A DNA stretch of 64,000 nt from Nocardioides massiliensis (GTDB lineage Bacteria; Actinomycetota; Actinomycetes; Propionibacteriales; Nocardioidaceae). The notes under the pieces were generated by a model. That model had not been told where the DNA came from and did no database searches. It saw nothing but the letters and a program-made list of their open reading frames with translations. Shown one piece after another: positions 8,045 through 16,299 of the stretch. A program made the position numbers and the translations under genes. The DNA lies in the NCBI RefSeq assembly GCF_030811215.1, contig NZ_JAUSQM010000001.1, forward strand, positions 3,410,001 to 3,474,000, read 5' to 3'. The first letter of the stretch is position 1; each line of letters starts with the position of its first letter.

Positions 8045-9993
8045 TGCTGCGCCACCTCGCCTCCCTCCTCCTGCTCCTCGCCCTGCTCGGCGCGGGAGCG
8101 GCGTACGCCGTACCCACACCGGGGCTGGCGATCGACCACGTCGAGCCCGGCGACGACACCGTGCGCGTGCTCGTGTCCGTGCCTGCTGGGGTCGAGGTCG
8201 ACCCCGCGACGGTGACGGTCAGCCTCGACGGCCAGGAGCTCGCCGCCACCGCGGAGCAGACCGACACCGGCGTCAGCGTCGAGCGCACCACGGTGCTGGC
8301 CATCGACACCAGCAACAGCATGCGCGGCGCACGCTTCGCCGCCGCCAAGCAGGCCGCGTCCGCGTTCCTGTCGACCGTGCCCGACGACGTGCGCGTCGGG
8401 GTTGTGTCGTACGCCGGCGAGGTCGTCGTCGCGCAGGAGCCCACGCTCGACCGGGACGCTACACAGGCGGTGCTGGACGGCCTGACGCTGAGCCAGGGCA
8501 CGTTGCTCTACGACGGCATCACCGCAGCGCTCGAGGCCGCTGGCACGGAGGGACAGCGCACTGTGCTCGTCCTTTCCGACGGCCGCGACACCTCCGCGAC
8601 CACGGTCGAGGACGCCGTGGCGAGCATCGGCGCCACGGACGCCACGGTCGACGTGATCGCGCTGCAGCAACGCCCCGGAGCCGTCGCCGTCCTGCGCTCG
8701 TTGGCGGAGGCCGGCAACGGCGAGGTGCTGGAGGCACCGACGCCGGCCAGCCTGACCACGTTCTTCGCCGCGGCCTCGCGCGACCTGGCCCGCCAGGTCG
8801 AGGTGCGCGCGACCCTGCCCGCGGACGCCAGCCGCGAGGGCGACCTCAGCGTCACCCTCGACGGTCCGGACGGCGAGCTGAGCGCGCGTGCGTTCGCCCA
8901 GGTGCGTACCGAGACCGCGGAAGCCGAGGCCGCTCCGGCACCTGCCCCGGCGGCACCCGCCCCTGCGGCGAGCGGTGGGCAGATCCCGCAGCCGCTGATG
9001 CTCGGTGCGCTCGTCGCGGTGGGCGTCGCGCTCGCCTTCCTCATCTATGCCGCCGTCGCCGGGGGCACGGAGGGCAGGCGGCGCGAGGACCTCGACGACC
9101 AGATCGCGGCGTACGGCGCGGAGGGGACGGCTGCCACGGGGGCCGACCGCACCCCCGCGCGGTCCGCCGCAGCGTCACTGGCCCCGGCGAACGTCTTCTC
9201 CCATGCCAAGGACGCCACGGCCCAGGCACTGGCCGGCAACCGCACCCTCGAGGCGCGGATCGCCGACCGGCTCGAGGGCGCGGCTATCGGGCTGAAGCCC
9301 GCCGAATGGGTGCTCCTGCACGGCGGCATCGCCGTGGGGGCGGCGATGCTCGGGTTGCTGCTCGGCTCCGGCAGCCCGGTGCTGCTCGTGCTCTTCGGCG
9401 TGCTCGGGGTGATCCTGCCCTGGACCTACCTCGGCATCCGCCGCTCGCGGCGCCGCAAGGCGTTCGAGGCGGGTCTCGCCGACACCCTGCAGCTGATGGC
9501 GGGAAGCCTCCAGGCCGGCCTCTCGCTGACGCAGTCGGTCGACACCATCGTCAAGGAAGGTGCGGAGCCGATCGCCGGCGAGTTCCGGCGGGTGCTGGTG
9601 GAGAACCGCCTCGGCGTGAACCTCGAGGACGCGCTCGACGAGGTCGCCGTACGCATGGAGAGCAAGGACTTCGCGTGGGTCGTCATGGCCGTGCGAATCC
9701 AGCGCGAGGTCGGCGGCAACCTGGCCGAGCTGCTGCTGACGGTCGCGGCGACGCTGCGGGAGCGGGAGTACCTGCGCCGCCACGTCTCCGCACTGTCCGC
9801 GGAGGGCCGGCTGTCGGCATGGATCCTCGGCGGCCTGCCGCCCGGCTTCCTGGTCTACCTCGTCGCCGTGCGCGGTGACTACGTCAGGCCGCTCTTCACC
9901 GACCCGCGCGGCTGGGTGATGCTCGGGCTCGCCGCCGTCCTGCTGGGCGTGGGGACCTTCTGGATGTCGCGCGTGATCAAGGTGGAGGTGTGA
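8041..9993 (+). CDS. tadB: VWA domain fused to TadB (type II secretion F family)
   Basis: 650 aa fusion. Residues 1-24 look like a signal sequence or N-terminal anchor; about 75-270 are a von Willebrand A domain with a complete MIDAS (D-T-S-N-S at 89-93, a threonine in GTLLYDG, and LSDGRD); a Pro/Ala linker (about 295-315) leads to a membrane helix (about 317-340), a cytoplasmic linker, and then a TadB/GspF domain with helices near 425-470 and 595-650. TadB is an inner-membrane platform of the Flp pilus. The VWA half would sit outside the membrane and might bind pilin or a surface ligand (inference). Unbroken frame, coupled to cpaF and one base before tadC, so not an assembly of two genes. 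Confidence 0.9.
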   Translation: MMLRHLASLLLLLALLGAGAAYAVPTPGLAIDHVEPGDDTVRVLVSVPAGVEVDPATVTVSLDGQELAATAEQTDTGVSVERTTVLAIDTSNSMRGARFAAAKQAASAFLSTVPDDVRVGVVSYAGEVVVAQEPTLDRDATQAVLDGLTLSQGTLLYDGITAALEAAGTEGQRTVLVLSDGRDTSATTVEDAVASIGATDATVDVIALQQRPGAVAVLRSLAEAGNGEVLEAPTPASLTTFFAAASRDLARQVEVRATLPADASREGDLSVTLDGPDGELSARAFAQVRTETAEAEAAPAPAPAAPAPAASGGQIPQPLMLGALVAVGVALAFLIYAAVAGGTEGRRREDLDDQIAAYGAEGTAATGADRTPARSAAASLAPANVFSHAKDATAQALAGNRTLEARIADRLEGAAIGLKPAEWVLLHGGIAVGAAMLGLLLGSGSPVLLVLFGVLGVILPWTYLGIRRSRRRKAFEAGLADTLQLMAGSLQAGLSLTQSVDTIVKEGAEPIAGEFRRVLVENRLGVNLEDALDEVAVRMESKDFAWVVMAVRIQREVGGNLAELLLTVAATLREREYLRRHVSALSAEGRLSAWILGGLPPGFLVYLVAVRGDYVRPLFTDPRGWVMLGLAAVLLGVGTFWMSRVIKVEV

Positions 9994-9994
9994 G

Positions 9995-10933
9995 ATGACA
10001 CTGCTGCTCGTCGCAGGCGTCGCCTGCGTCTTCACTGCCCTGCTGCTCGGCCTGATCGCGGCCGGTGCGCTCACCCGCGAGACGCCCGGCGTCAACCGCT
10101 CGCTCGCCGTGATGGAGGCCCTCACCTCCGCGCCCGAGGCCATGCGCGAGCAGGAGCTCGACCAGCCCTTCCGTCAGCGGGTCGTCGACCCCCTGCTTGG
10201 TCGCGCGCTCACGGCCGGGCGGCGCCTGACGCCCGCGGACTACAACATCAAGCTCCGCGAGAAGCTCGAGCGCGCCGGCAACCCGGGTGGCTGGACGATC
10301 GACCGGGTCGTGGCCTTGAAGGTCATCGGGTTCGTTGCCGCGCTGGTGATCAGCCTGCTGCTCTCACTGATGCTCGGTCTCGGCTTCGGTCCGACGCTCG
10401 GGTTCGTGGTCATCGCGTCCCTGGCCGGCTTCAACGCGCCGAACCTCTATCTCTACCAGCGCGCCTACGACCGCGATGCCGAGCTGCGCAAGGGCCTGGC
10501 CGACTCCATCGACCTGCTCACGATCTCGGTGGAGTCCGGGCTCGGCTTCGACGCGGCCCTGTCGTACGTCGCCCGCAACACCGAGGGTCCGCTGAGCGAG
10601 GAGTTCGCCCGGGTGCTGCAGGAGATGCAGATCGGCCGCGGACGCACGGAAGCACTGCGCTCGCTGGCGGACCGGACGACGCTGCCGGAGCTGCGCTCGT
10701 TCGTCTCGGCGATGGTGCAGGCCGACTCGTTCGGCATCCCGATCGGCCAGGTCTTGCGCGTGCAGTCGACCGAGATCCGCACGAAGCGACGCCAGTGGGC
10801 AGAGGAGCAGGCGCAGAAGGTGCCGGTGAAGATCCTCGTGCCGCTGATCTTCTGCATCCTGCCGTGCCTGTTCATCGCCGTGCTCGGGCCGGCCGTGATC
10901 AGCGTGATGGACAGCTTCTCGGGACGCATGTGA
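9995..10933 (+). CDS. tadC: TadC, Flp pilus platform protein
   Basis: 312 aa with an N-terminal helix, a pair of helices around 105-155 and a C-terminal helix, and a GspF/T2SSF domain containing SIDLLTISVESGLGFDAAL and the EEQAQKVPVKILVPLIFCILP ending typical of TadC. Pairs with TadB to form the inner-membrane platform. Last gene of the pilus assembly operon; the gap to the histidine kinase is 48 bp. No TadE/TadF minor pilins or prepilin peptidase are found nearby, so these must be elsewhere or absent. Confidence 0.93.
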   Translation: MTLLLVAGVACVFTALLLGLIAAGALTRETPGVNRSLAVMEALTSAPEAMREQELDQPFRQRVVDPLLGRALTAGRRLTPADYNIKLREKLERAGNPGGWTIDRVVALKVIGFVAALVISLLLSLMLGLGFGPTLGFVVIASLAGFNAPNLYLYQRAYDRDAELRKGLADSIDLLTISVESGLGFDAALSYVARNTEGPLSEEFARVLQEMQIGRGRTEALRSLADRTTLPELRSFVSAMVQADSFGIPIGQVLRVQSTEIRTKRRQWAEEQAQKVPVKILVPLIFCILPCLFIAVLGPAVISVMDSFSGRM

Positions 10934-10981
10934 CCGAGATGTGACCCACGCGCGCGTGGTTCGGGTGATGATGGGCACGTC

Positions 10982-12574
10982 ATGAACGTGCAGCGCATCA
11001 CCGCCGCGGCGCGAGCCTTCGGCCTCGCCCTGATGCTGGGCCTCGCCCTGCTCACCCCCGGGGCGGGGGTCTTCCAGACCCTGATCCTGGGTACGGCGCT
11101 GGCCGCGGCGGGGCTCATGCTCGAGGCCGCACCGCAGCTGCGCTCGCGGATCGTCGCGCTCGGCGAGGGCACGGGCGCGGCGCTGCTGGTGGGCTCGACC
11201 ATGGTCAACGCCGACACGATGCTGCCCTACCTGGCGGCCATGGCGTTCGTCGCCGGCGTGCACGGCGGCTGGCGCTGGTCGATCGCAACCGTGGTCAGCG
11301 AGGCGGCCGCGCTGCTGCTCATGACCTCGATCGCCGGCACGGTCGGTGAGGCGGCGTTCTGGCGCTCCGCCATCACCTGGATCGCCGTGGGGGCCGGGCT
11401 CGGTGTGGTCGGTGCCCAGCTGCGCGCTCAGGCCAAGGTCCACGGCCAGGTCGACGCGTCGTACCGCGATGCCCGCGCCCTGCTCGCGCAGCTGCGCGAC
11501 CTGTCCTCCCGCCTCACCGACGGCCTCGACCCGATCTCGGTCACCGACCGGATCATGGGCAAGGCGACCGACCGGCTCGACGCGTTGCACTGCGCCGTGA
11601 TCATCCGCGGCGATGCCGACTCCGCTCCCCTGCCGCTGTCGTTCTCCTCGCGTGAGGCCTCGGAGGCCCTGACCGACATCGACTCGCTCGTGCGGCGGTG
11701 CATCAAGACCGGCAACATGGTCAACCGCGGGCGCCGGCAGGCGCTGCCGCTGCGCGCCGACGACCGCGTGGTCGGGGTGCTGGTCGTCGACTGCGAGGAG
11801 CCACCGGCCGGGCACGCGGTCGCCGCGGTGGTGCGAGAGCTCGCGCCCGAGGCGCTACGGCTGGACACGGCGCTGCTCTTCGACAGCGTGCGCAGCGAGG
11901 CGACCGCAGAGGAGCGTCAGCGGCTCGCGCGCGAGGTGCACGACGGGATCGCGCAGGACGTCGCCTCGCTCGGCTACCTGGTCGACGACCTGCTCTTCGC
12001 CGAGGACGAGGACGAGCGCATCGAACGGATCCGCGAGCTGCGCGGTGAGCTGACCCGGGTCGTGGCAGAGCTGCGGCTCTCGGTCTTCGACCTGCGCAAC
12101 CGGGTGGAGTCGACCGAGGGGTTGGGCTCCGCGCTGTCGGCCTTCGCCCGCCAGATCGGCTCGCGCTCGGACCTCACCGTGCACCTGACCCTCGACGAGG
12201 CGCCGCATCGCCTTCGCCCCGACGTGGAGCAGGAGCTGCTGCGCATCGCGCAGGAGGCGATGAACAACGCCCGCAAGCACTCCGGCGGTCACAACCTCTG
12301 GGTGCGGTGCACGGTCTACCCGCCGTACGCCGAGATCGTCGTCCGCGACGACGGCCACGGGCTCGGCGAGGGACGTGCCGACTCCCACGGCCTGCGGATC
12401 ATGCAGGAGCGCGCCGCACGCATCGGCGCCGACCTCGAGCTCAGCGACGGAGGCCAGATGCGGGGTACGACGTTGAGTGTCCGCCTCGACGCATCGCACG
12501 ACCACCCCTACAGTCAGCCGCAAGCGGCCGGATCGGTCACGGTTCTCCGCCCCGAGCACGAGGAGGTCTCTTGA
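10982..12574 (+). CDS. Membrane histidine kinase, NarL-partner type
   Basis: 530 aa. Five or so hydrophobic segments in residues 5-145, a GAF-like middle region (about 170-290), HisKA_3 dimerisation domain with the phospho-accepting His320 in AREVHDGIAQDV, and a HATPase_c domain (EAMNNARKHSGG N-box, DDGHGLGEG G-box). Partner of the response regulator that starts at 12571, inside its stop codon. The position directly after the Tad operon and before the Flp pilin suggests control of pilus genes (inference). The signal sensed is unknown. Confidence 0.92.
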   Translation: MNVQRITAAARAFGLALMLGLALLTPGAGVFQTLILGTALAAAGLMLEAAPQLRSRIVALGEGTGAALLVGSTMVNADTMLPYLAAMAFVAGVHGGWRWSIATVVSEAAALLLMTSIAGTVGEAAFWRSAITWIAVGAGLGVVGAQLRAQAKVHGQVDASYRDARALLAQLRDLSSRLTDGLDPISVTDRIMGKATDRLDALHCAVIIRGDADSAPLPLSFSSREASEALTDIDSLVRRCIKTGNMVNRGRRQALPLRADDRVVGVLVVDCEEPPAGHAVAAVVRELAPEALRLDTALLFDSVRSEATAEERQRLAREVHDGIAQDVASLGYLVDDLLFAEDEDERIERIRELRGELTRVVAELRLSVFDLRNRVESTEGLGSALSAFARQIGSRSDLTVHLTLDEAPHRLRPDVEQELLRIAQEAMNNARKHSGGHNLWVRCTVYPPYAEIVVRDDGHGLGEGRADSHGLRIMQERAARIGADLELSDGGQMRGTTLSVRLDASHDHPYSQPQAAGSVTVLRPEHEEVS

Positions 12575-13206
12575 CGACGAAGGTTGTGCTCATCGATGAC
12601 CACGAACTGATCCGCCAGGGTCTGGCCCGGTCCTTCGAGCGGGCGGACGGGCTCACCGTGGTGGCCCAGGCCGGCACCGTGCAGGGTGGTCTGCGCGCGG
12701 TCGAGGACACGAAGCCAGACGTGGTCGTCACCGACCTGCGCCTGCCCGACGGAAGCGGCCTCGACATCGTCCGCGAGCTGCGCGGGAAGCGGAAGGACCT
12801 CGGGCTGGTCGTCCTCACCATGTATTCCGGCGACGAGCAGATCTTCGCCGCCCTCGACGCCGGCGCCTCCGCCTTCGTCGGCAAGGACGCCCCCGCCCAC
12901 GACGTCGTCTCCGCCGCTCGGCACGCCGCAGTCTCGCCCGCCTCGTTCACCTGTGCCGGCCTCCCTGACGCCATGATCCGCCGGATGAACTCCCCCACCC
13001 CGCAGCTGTCGGACCGCGAGCGCCAGGTCCTCGACCTGCTCGCCGAGGGTCTCAACACCACCGCCATCGCCACCAAGCTCTTCATCAGCGAGTCCACGGC
13101 AAAGACCCACATCGCGAAGATCTACGACAAGCTCGGCGCCGCCAACCGCGCCCAGGCCCTCGTCACTGCCATGCGCATGGGGATGCTGACCGAGCTCCAG
13201 CAGTGA
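12571..13206 (+). CDS. LuxR/NarL-family response regulator
   Basis: 211 aa beginning at TTG 12571, chosen because AGGAGG (12561-12566) precedes it and the kinase stop overlaps it (TTGA). Receiver domain with DD at 10-11, phospho-acceptor Asp55 in VVVTDLRLPDG, and a C-terminal helix-turn-helix (SDRERQVLDLLAEGLNTTAI). DNA-binding output of the neighbouring kinase; targets are not shown by the sequence, though the Flp pilin gene 370 bp downstream and the tad genes upstream are obvious candidates. Confidence 0.93.
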   Translation: MTTKVVLIDDHELIRQGLARSFERADGLTVVAQAGTVQGGLRAVEDTKPDVVVTDLRLPDGSGLDIVRELRGKRKDLGLVVLTMYSGDEQIFAALDAGASAFVGKDAPAHDVVSAARHAAVSPASFTCAGLPDAMIRRMNSPTPQLSDRERQVLDLLAEGLNTTAIATKLFISESTAKTHIAKIYDKLGAANRAQALVTAMRMGMLTELQQ

Positions 13207-13578
13207 CTCGTTGATCGAGTGCCGGTTGAGGCGATAGCCGAGACCCCCCTGGCTGATCGAGTGCCGGTCGAGGCGATAGCCGAGACCGGTGTATCGAGAT
13301 CCGAGCCCCCCGGGCTCGTCGAGTGCCCCGAGCGAAGTGAGGGGTGTATCGAGACCACGCCCCACCCACCCCGCGCGGTCTCGATACACCGGCTCGGGTA
13401 GCCCCTCGCCGGCACTCGACCAACGCCGCTCAACCGATCGGCGTCCGCGCATAGCCCGAATGGACTACGCGCCTTTCGTGCGATCGCCGGTCAGGTCGGG
13501 AGGTCATCCGCCGAATTGTGAAGTGTCGGCCGCGGGAGGTCGGCGGCCATCCACACCTCCGGGAGAGGACCCCTGATC
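13207..13578. other. Non-coding interval between response regulator and pilin
   Basis: 372 bp without a gene. The first 200 bp are the repeat cluster annotated separately; the rest (13406-13578) is the presumed leader/promoter of the flp pilin gene, with a GAGAGGA ribosome site at 13562-13568. I could not pick out a convincing -35/-10 pair or a riboswitch. Confidence 0.5.
13211..13405. repeat. REP-like cluster: direct repeats and a 14-bp inverted repeat
   Basis: Two near-identical 34-bp direct repeats (13212-13245 and 13254-13287; both contain GATCGAGTGCCGGT and GCGATAGCCGAGACC), then an inverted repeat GGTGTATCGAGACC (13343-13356) / GGTCTCGATACACC (13377-13390) with a 20-nt loop. Further partial copies of GAGTGCC and its complement GGCACTC flank these. 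The inverted repeat could end transcription of the two-component operon, but it lacks a T tract; the overall make-up looks like a dispersed intergenic element. Confidence 0.8.
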
Positions 13579-13812
13579 ATGCTGAACTTCATCGAAGCCT
13601 TCTTCATCTCCACCTTCGGCGCTCGCAAGGACGACGAGCGCGGCGCCTCCGCCGTCGAGTACGGTCTCCTTATCGCGGGCATCGCTGCAGTCATCGTCGC
13701 CACCGTGTTCTTCCTCGGGGACTTCATCACTGGGATTTTCGACGACACCTGCAACAAGGTGGCTGGCGGCAAGGGCGCGGCGGGGACCGGCGGCTGCGAC
13801 AAGACGCCCTGA
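13579..13812 (+). CDS. flp: Flp/Fap-type pilin
   Basis: 77 aa major pilin candidate. Has the Flp signature ERGASAVEYGLLIAGIAAVI: a Glu-rich basic leader to about residue 24, cleavage expected at the G in ERGASAVEYG, then the conserved Glu+5/Tyr+6-like VEYG and a hydrophobic helix. The tail is short, Gly-rich, with two Cys that could form a disulfide (CNKVAGG and GGCDK). Processing needs a TadV/CpaA peptidase not seen in this window. Ends one base before the convergent glycosyltransferase. Confidence 0.93.
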   Translation: MLNFIEAFFISTFGARKDDERGASAVEYGLLIAGIAAVIVATVFFLGDFITGIFDDTCNKVAGGKGAAGTGGCDKTP

Positions 13813-13813
13813 G

Positions 13814-14992
13814 TCACGTCTTGCTGGCGGAACACCCGGAGACTCCACGCTTCGTGTGAGCTAGGAACAGCTGCGCAATAACGCCGACCCTCGTCCAGGA
13901 GAGATCTTGGGCGGGGGGCGGCGTCGTCTCCGGGGCAATTGCTTCGCCAGCAGCATCGCGACCGCGTCGTCCGTGCAGCGCGTCGATGACAGCACGGCGA
14001 ACCGCACCCACCGACCGTCCCTCCACCACCACACCCCCGGCAGCCCGAATCGCCTCGGGCGCGCCGCCGGAGTCACCTCCGACAACCGGCAGCCCACAGG
14101 CGGCCGCCTCGAGGAACACGATCCCGAACGCCTCGGGTTCGAGCCCGAACAACCGCGTGCGACACGGCATCGCGAAGGCGTCGCCCGCGTCGGTCCAGGC
14201 CGGCATCTGGTCGCTCGGCACGGAGCCGGCAAACACCACCGCATCCCGTACGCCGTACTCCCACGCCAGCCGCTCGAGTCGGTTGCGGTCGGGACCGTCC
14301 CCGACCAACAGCAGGACGGCTCCCGGGACCTGGGCACGGATCTGCGGCCAGGCACGGATGAGCATGTCCTGGCCCTTGCGGCGGACCATCCGGGCGGTGC
14401 ACACAAGGACGGGCACGTCGGGTGCGAGCCCGAGCTGCTCGCGGATCTCGCGGCCGCCGCAGTTCGGCTGGAAGGCGTCGAGGTCGACCCCGGGCGAGAG
14501 CTGTGCCATCCGCCCACGCGCCGCTGGTGAGAGCGCGGGTGCGATGCGGTCGCGGCACCACTCGCTGACATAGGTCATCACGTCGACGTGATCGCCGATG
14601 CGGCGCAGCAGCTGCCGCGCGCCCGGCACCCGCGCCCACCACACCTCGTGCCCGTGGGTGATCGCGACGATCCGCTCCGCGCCCGCCTTGCGCAGCGCTC
14701 CCCCGAGCAGTCCGAGCGGCGCGGCCGCTCCGAAGACGACCCGGTCGCAGCCCTCCTCCCGCAGCACGCGCTTCACCCGTCGCGCGACCGCCGGCGTCGG
14801 CAGCAACGTGCTGGTGGGGTCGCGGTGCACCGGGAAGGGCAGGGTCGCGTCGTACTCCCGGTCGCCCGGCATCGACGCGGTGTAGACCACGACCTCGGAG
14901 GGGTCCATCTGCAGGCACAGCTGCAGGACGAAGGTCTCGATGCCGCCGCGGCGGGTCGGGAAGTCGTTGGTCACGACCAGCACTCGACCCAC
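13814..14992 (-). CDS. pimB: GT4 glycosyltransferase, PimB-like mannosyltransferase
   Basis: 392 aa GT-B enzyme. N-terminus LVVTNDFPTRRGGIETFV is the hallmark of the PimB'/PimC group; donor-site features include RMVRRKGQDMLI (phosphate-binding R..K) and EAFGIVFLEAAACGLPVVG (E-x7-E). PimB' adds the second mannose to phosphatidylinositol mannoside from GDP-mannose at the inner leaflet. I chose GTG 14992, 8 nt after AAGGAG, over GTG 15001, which would leave no spacer. It follows the M48 protease and is transcribed with it. The M. tuberculosis orthologue by position would be Rv2188c. The last 40 residues diverge and end near the pilin stop codon. Confidence 0.85.
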   Translation of the reverse strand: MGRVLVVTNDFPTRRGGIETFVLQLCLQMDPSEVVVYTASMPGDREYDATLPFPVHRDPTSTLLPTPAVARRVKRVLREEGCDRVVFGAAAPLGLLGGALRKAGAERIVAITHGHEVWWARVPGARQLLRRIGDHVDVMTYVSEWCRDRIAPALSPAARGRMAQLSPGVDLDAFQPNCGGREIREQLGLAPDVPVLVCTARMVRRKGQDMLIRAWPQIRAQVPGAVLLLVGDGPDRNRLERLAWEYGVRDAVVFAGSVPSDQMPAWTDAGDAFAMPCRTRLFGLEPEAFGIVFLEAAACGLPVVGGDSGGAPEAIRAAGGVVVEGRSVGAVRRAVIDALHGRRGRDAAGEAIAPETTPPPAQDLSWTRVGVIAQLFLAHTKRGVSGCSASKT

Positions 14993-14997
14993 GCTCT

Positions 14998-16299
14998 TCA
15001 CTCCTTCTGAGACGCCGCCGACCCGTCGGTCGCCGGGTCGAACTCCCACGCTAGCCCCAGCGCCTCGAGCAGCCCGATCCGCTGCAGCGCCGTCGGGTGG
15101 CTGGAGAACGCCCAGCGGCTCCAGGCGGGCGGCTCCGGGTCGGCCAACGACCTCGTCGAGAGCTCGTGCTGCATCGCCACGAACGCATCCGTCGCCCCCG
15201 TCACCTCGAGCGACGTCACGTCGGCGCGAGCCTCGATCGCGCGGCTGATGCCGTTCTCGACCGGGCTCGCCGCGAACGACCCGACCGCGAACGCGAACAG
15301 CACCAACGCCACGACGGCCGGGTCCCCGGGTCCCTCGACCCGCGCCCGCCGCCGTACCCCCGGCGCCAGCAGCACCGCCGCCAGCAGACCACTCGCCGCC
15401 AGCGCGCCGAGCGCCCCGAGCGAGGTGCCGAGCAGCACGTCGTCGTGCAGCGCATGGGCGAGCTCGTGCGCGATGACCACCTCGGCCTGCTCCTCGGTGA
15501 GCCCGTCGAGGAGCGTGTCATAGACGACCACCCGCCGGGTGTCGCCGAACCCGGACACGTAGGCGTTGAGCGTGGTCGTGCGACGCGAGGCGTCCGCGAC
15601 CAGCACGTCGTCGATCTCGACACCCTCGCGATCGGCGATCTCGAGGATCGAGGCGCGCAACGGGGAGTCGGGCATCGTGGAGAAGTCGTTGAAGACCGGC
15701 TCGATCAGCACGGGATAGAGGAACGACCCGATCAGCACGAGCACACCGGCCCCGAGCGCGACCAGCAACGGCCACAGCCGACGGAACGCCCGCGCCAGCC
15801 CGACGAGCGCGAGCAGTGCCAGCGTGGTTGCGACGAGGTCGACGCCGTACCCCCGCGCGACGTCCGTCGCCCACCCACCCCAGCTCTGGGTGCTGAGCCC
15901 GTAGTCGAGGTTGCGCTGCCTGATCACCGCGGAGACCGGCAGCACGACGAGGCGGCCGATGGCCAGCACGATCGCCGTACCCAGCACCACGCGCACCGGC
16001 CACGGTCCCCCACCGCGCCGCGCCAACGACTGCCCCCGCCGCGACAGCGCGAGCCAGCCGGCGACCGCCAGCGACACTGCAGTCGCCACCCAGCCGAGGA
16101 CGCGGCGCACGCCGGCGTACTCCTCGGCGCGGGCGACCTGCTCGGCGGTGAACAGCGCCGATGGGTCAGCCGCCTCGACGCGCACGCCGGGCACCCAGCC
16201 CCACGGCACCCACCACCAGGCCGCGACGATGAAGGCGAGGCCCCCGACCGCGGTGACCACCCAGGCGATCCGCCGGGCGGAGCGGTCCTCAGGAGACAC
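14998..16299 (-). CDS. M48-family integral membrane metalloprotease
   Basis: 433 aa, Ste24/CAAX-protease-like. Several membrane helices, the zinc site HELAH (about residues 275-279) and the downstream glutamate in EARADVTSLE, the arrangement of M48 peptidases. Substrates are unknown in actinobacteria; protein quality control or processing at the membrane is the usual guess. Start GTG 16299 overlaps the stop region of the gene upstream, and its own stop lies 6 bp past the start of the glycosyltransferase, so these are cotranscribed. Confidence 0.9.
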   Translation of the reverse strand: MSPEDRSARRIAWVVTAVGGLAFIVAAWWWVPWGWVPGVRVEAADPSALFTAEQVARAEEYAGVRRVLGWVATAVSLAVAGWLALSRRGQSLARRGGGPWPVRVVLGTAIVLAIGRLVVLPVSAVIRQRNLDYGLSTQSWGGWATDVARGYGVDLVATTLALLALVGLARAFRRLWPLLVALGAGVLVLIGSFLYPVLIEPVFNDFSTMPDSPLRASILEIADREGVEIDDVLVADASRRTTTLNAYVSGFGDTRRVVVYDTLLDGLTEEQAEVVIAHELAHALHDDVLLGTSLGALGALAASGLLAAVLLAPGVRRRARVEGPGDPAVVALVLFAFAVGSFAASPVENGISRAIEARADVTSLEVTGATDAFVAMQHELSTRSLADPEPPAWSRWAFSSHPTALQRIGLLEALGLAWEFDPATDGSAASQKE

